Position numbers and translations under genes: made by a program. From Oceanibaculum pacificum (GTDB lineage Bacteria > Pseudomonadota > Alphaproteobacteria > Oceanibaculales > Oceanibaculaceae): 51,188 nucleotides of DNA. Of the stretch, positions 49,310 through 51,188 are shown piece after piece. The DNA lies in assembly GCF_001618175.1 (NCBI RefSeq), contig NZ_LPXN01000079.1, positions 1-51,188 on the forward strand. The letters are read 5' to 3'. The first letter of the stretch is position 1. Every line of letters starts with the position of its first letter. The notes below the pieces were generated by a model. It did no database searches. It was not told the DNA's origin and saw nothing but the letters and a program-made list of their open reading frames with translations.

Positions 49310-50680
49310 ATGCCCAGTCCGAAGCCGCCCAAATCCATACTGCCCGAGCACATCAAGGGCGAATTCACCTGGAAGCGCCTGACCCAGCAGGAGCTCGACA
49401 AGGCGCTGCATCTGCACGAGCATTACGCGGCCGGCCGGATGGGCGGGCAGCGCGCCAATTTCACGCTGCACGATCTGTCCTACCTGGATTTCTCCGGCCG
49501 TGACCTGTCGAATGCCGACCTGTCCGGCGCGCGGCTCCAAAGCGCCATCTTCAAGGATTGCCGGCTCACTTCGGCCAATCTGTTCGCCGCCGATCTGGCG
49601 CAGGCCGACATGCGCGGCTGCGACCTGTCGCGCGCCGATCTGCGCGGCGTGCAGTTGCGCGGCGCCAATCTGACCGACGCCACCATGATGGATTGCGACC
49701 TGCGCGACGGGCTGATGATGCGCCCGGACAAGGACGGCAATCTGATCGGCCTGGGCCACGGCACGCGGACCACCGATGTCGGCGCGGCGATCATGACCCG
49801 CGCCGATCTGTCGAACGCCAAGATGTCGAACGCCTTCATCGTGCAGACCGACCTGACCGACACCATCTTGCGCAATGTGAAGCTGGTGCGCGCCGACCTC
49901 AGCAATTCCAACCTCACCGGCTCGAACCTCGAAGGGGCCGACCTGACCGAGGCGAATTTCGACGGCTGCATCCTGCATGGCGCGATCCTGATCGGCGCGA
50001 TCCTCAGCGAGACCTCCTTCGCCGGGGCGGATTTGGCCGGTGCGGTGTTCGGCTCCGTCGATTACGGCTCCGACAATTTCCGCAACGCCCTGCGGCCGGT
50101 GCATTTCGACACGCTGGACATAACCCTGCAAACGCTGGTGACCCAGCATGTCGACTGGATCAAGACCGCCGGCAAGAAGGGTAAGCGCGCCAACCTCACC
50201 CGCGTCGATCTGAGCGGCATGAAGCTGGCGGAACTGAATTTCTCCGCCGCCGCCTTCGAATTCGCGGTGCTGGCCAATGTCGACATGCAGAAGGCCGAGC
50301 TGCTGATGGCCGATATGGGCTTCGCCGATCTGCGTAACGCCGACCTGTCGCGCTGCGACATGCGCGGAATCACGTTGAAGCGCGCCAATCTGACCAAGGC
50401 GAAGCTGGTGGCGGCCAAGATGAACCCGGTGCCGATCTTCGGCGCGGTCACGCAATTCTGGCCGACCCATCTGGAGAATGCCCGGCTGGTCGAGGCCGAC
50501 TTGACCGGCTCCGACATGCGCAAGGCGGTGGCCACCGGGGCGATCTTCCAAGGCGCCATCCTGCGCAACGCCGACCTGTCGGGAGCCAATTTGCAGGATT
50601 GCGATTTCACCGACGCCGACCTGCGCGGCGCCAATCTGGAGGGAGCCGATGTGCGGGGCGCCATCGGCATGAAATTGTGA
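49310..50680 (+). CDS. Pentapeptide-repeat protein
   Basis: A 456-residue protein. After an N-terminal helical part (EHIKGEFTWKRLTQQELDKALHLHEHY) the sequence turns into A(D/N)LXX repeats: about residues 48-130, 160-255 and 290-455, for example NADLSGARLQSA and ADLRGANLEGAD. They form right-handed quadrilateral beta helices. Breaks near 131-160 and 256-290 divide it into three blocks. Some such proteins mimic DNA (Qnr, MfpA), but most have no known role. Its stop overlaps the GTG start of mmcB, linking it to a DNA repair gene. Confidence 0.92.
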   Translation: MPSPKPPKSILPEHIKGEFTWKRLTQQELDKALHLHEHYAAGRMGGQRANFTLHDLSYLDFSGRDLSNADLSGARLQSAIFKDCRLTSANLFAADLAQADMRGCDLSRADLRGVQLRGANLTDATMMDCDLRDGLMMRPDKDGNLIGLGHGTRTTDVGAAIMTRADLSNAKMSNAFIVQTDLTDTILRNVKLVRADLSNSNLTGSNLEGADLTEANFDGCILHGAILIGAILSETSFAGADLAGAVFGSVDYGSDNFRNALRPVHFDTLDITLQTLVTQHVDWIKTAGKKGKRANLTRVDLSGMKLAELNFSAAAFEFAVLANVDMQKAELLMADMGFADLRNADLSRCDMRGITLKRANLTKAKLVAAKMNPVPIFGAVTQFWPTHLENARLVEADLTGSDMRKAVATGAIFQGAILRNADLSGANLQDCDFTDADLRGANLEGADVRGAIGMKL

Positions 50681-51129
50681 ATGCCGGACTGCCGGGCCTG
50701 CCGCCAGCCACCGCCGCCGACATCGCGCGCGGGGTCTGCCGCCTGCTCGGCGCCCATGGCCAGGGCACGCTGACGGAAGTGACGCTGCGGACCGGCCGCC
50801 GCGTCGATGTGATGGCGCTCGCTCCCGACGGTCGGATCACCGTGGTGGAAGTGAAATCCTCGGCGCAAGATTATATGAGCGACCGTAAATGGCGCGACTA
50901 TCTGGAATTTTGCGACCGTTTCTTCTTCGCCGTGGGCGAGAGCTTTCCCACCGAAATTCTCCCCGCCGAACCCGGCCTGATCGTCGCCGACCGCTTTGGC
51001 GGGGTCGTTCTGCGCGAAGCCCCGGCAACCCCGCTCGCCCCGGCCCGCCGCAAGGCGCTGACCCTGAAATTCGCCCTGCTCGGCAGCCAGCGCATGACCC
51101 GCCTGCTCGACCCCGAAAGCGGGATTTAG
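50677..51129 (+). CDS. mmcB: MmcB family DNA repair protein
   Basis: A 150-residue protein with a PD-(D/E)XK nuclease-like core: TLRTGRRVDVMALAPDGRITVVEVKSSAQDYMSDRKWRDYLEFCDRFFFAV contains the D...ExK residues. VGESFPTEILPAEPGLIVADRFGGVVLRE follows. Caulobacter MmcB is a mitomycin C damage-induced repair protein. The GTG at 50677 overlaps the pentapeptide stop (GTGA); the earlier ATG in frame lies inside that gene. I see no LexA box (GAAC-N7-GAAC) upstream of the pair. Confidence 0.88.
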   Translation: MNAGLPGLPPATAADIARGVCRLLGAHGQGTLTEVTLRTGRRVDVMALAPDGRITVVEVKSSAQDYMSDRKWRDYLEFCDRFFFAVGESFPTEILPAEPGLIVADRFGGVVLREAPATPLAPARRKALTLKFALLGSQRMTRLLDPESGI

Positions 51130-51147
51130 CGGCAGAGCCAGCCGCCA

Positions 51148-51188
51148 CATGCTTCGAGACGCCGCTATCGCGGCTCCTCAGCATGAGG
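51148..51188. repeat. REP-like palindromic element (type C), at the window end
   Basis: CATGCT (51148-51153) pairs with AGCATG (51180-51185), GAG (51156-51158) with CTC (51177-51179), and GCCGC (51161-51165) with GCGGC (51170-51174) around a TATC loop, giving a long cruciform. The inverse wording CCTCATGCTGAGGAG...CGTCTCGAAGCATG is a known kind of dispersed alphaproteobacterial palindrome. It lies 19 bases after mmcB and may continue beyond the window. Confidence 0.65.

Overview
The window is ordinary, gene-dense chromosomal DNA from a high-GC alphaproteobacterium. A Rhodospirillales-like organism is my best guess. Reasons: the lptC-lptA-lptB-rpoN-hpf-ptsN block preceded by a short RNase D, a DUF1150 gene beside a small heat-shock gene, an NDUFA9-like complex I factor, Coq7, gltD placed before gltB, MmcB, and regulatory sites of alphaproteobacterial type (CtrA-like, EcfG-like, ROSE-like). 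Nearly all DNA is coding. I see no CRISPR array, insertion sequence, prophage or plasmid gene. Short palindromic repeats of three kinds lie at both ends and after gltB.

Layout. 0.1-3.2 kb (minus): modABC molybdate transporter and a BON-domain lipoprotein. 3.3 kb: tRNA-Leu(CAA). 3.5-6.0 kb (plus): YqaA-like membrane protein, DsbB-like oxidoreductase, Coq7, a heavy-metal-binding domain protein and a nucleotidyltransferase-fold protein, most of them overlapping or nearly touching. 6.0-8.7 kb (minus): HNH endonuclease, beta-carbonic anhydrase, MarC-family protein, haloacid dehalogenase. 8.9-10.8 kb (plus): CHAP lipoprotein, a small unknown protein behind a CtrA-type site, Hsp20 behind an RpoH-like promoter and a ROSE-like RNA thermometer, DUF1150. 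10.9-16.8 kb (minus): ptsN, hpf, rpoN, lptB, lptA, lptC, rnd. 16.9 kb: tRNA-Leu(CAG). 17.2-25.3 kb: NDUFA9-like protein, uppP (minus), gltD-gltB. 25.4-27.0 kb: glutathione S-transferase, DUF305 protein, nucleoside deaminase. 27.0-30.3 kb (minus): EAL-CBS-GGDEF protein behind a palindromic CtrA-type site, purD. 30.4-32.7 kb: xseA and an M23 peptidase. 32.7-41.5 kb (minus): lipid A/envelope genes lpxL, lpxK, waaA, msbA, then FkbM methyltransferase, DUF5672 protein, GT4 glycosyltransferase and a calcineurin-like phosphoesterase. 41.7-45.3 kb: lipid kinase, tadA (minus), class I amidotransferase, rluB-like, rsmD. 45.5-48.5 kb: TakP-type TRAP transporter behind a near-consensus sigma-54 promoter. 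48.5-51.1 kb: terC behind a structured leader, a pentapeptide-repeat protein and mmcB.

The most interesting part is the divergent locus at 39.6-42.6 kb. The gene that automated annotation would call UDP-2,3-diacylglucosamine hydrolase is start/stop coupled to a GT4 glycosyltransferase and divergent from a diacylglycerol-kinase-family gene. Their shared control region carries a Pho-box-like direct repeat and two dyads. Together these look like a phosphate-starvation lipid remodelling module: PlcP releases diacylglycerol, a glycosyltransferase turns it into glycolipid, and a kinase recycles diacylglycerol. Other candidate circuits are sigma-54 control of the TRAP operon (rpoN is in the same window), CtrA control of a c-di-GMP enzyme, and the unexplained terC leader. 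All regulatory assignments rest on motif reading by eye.
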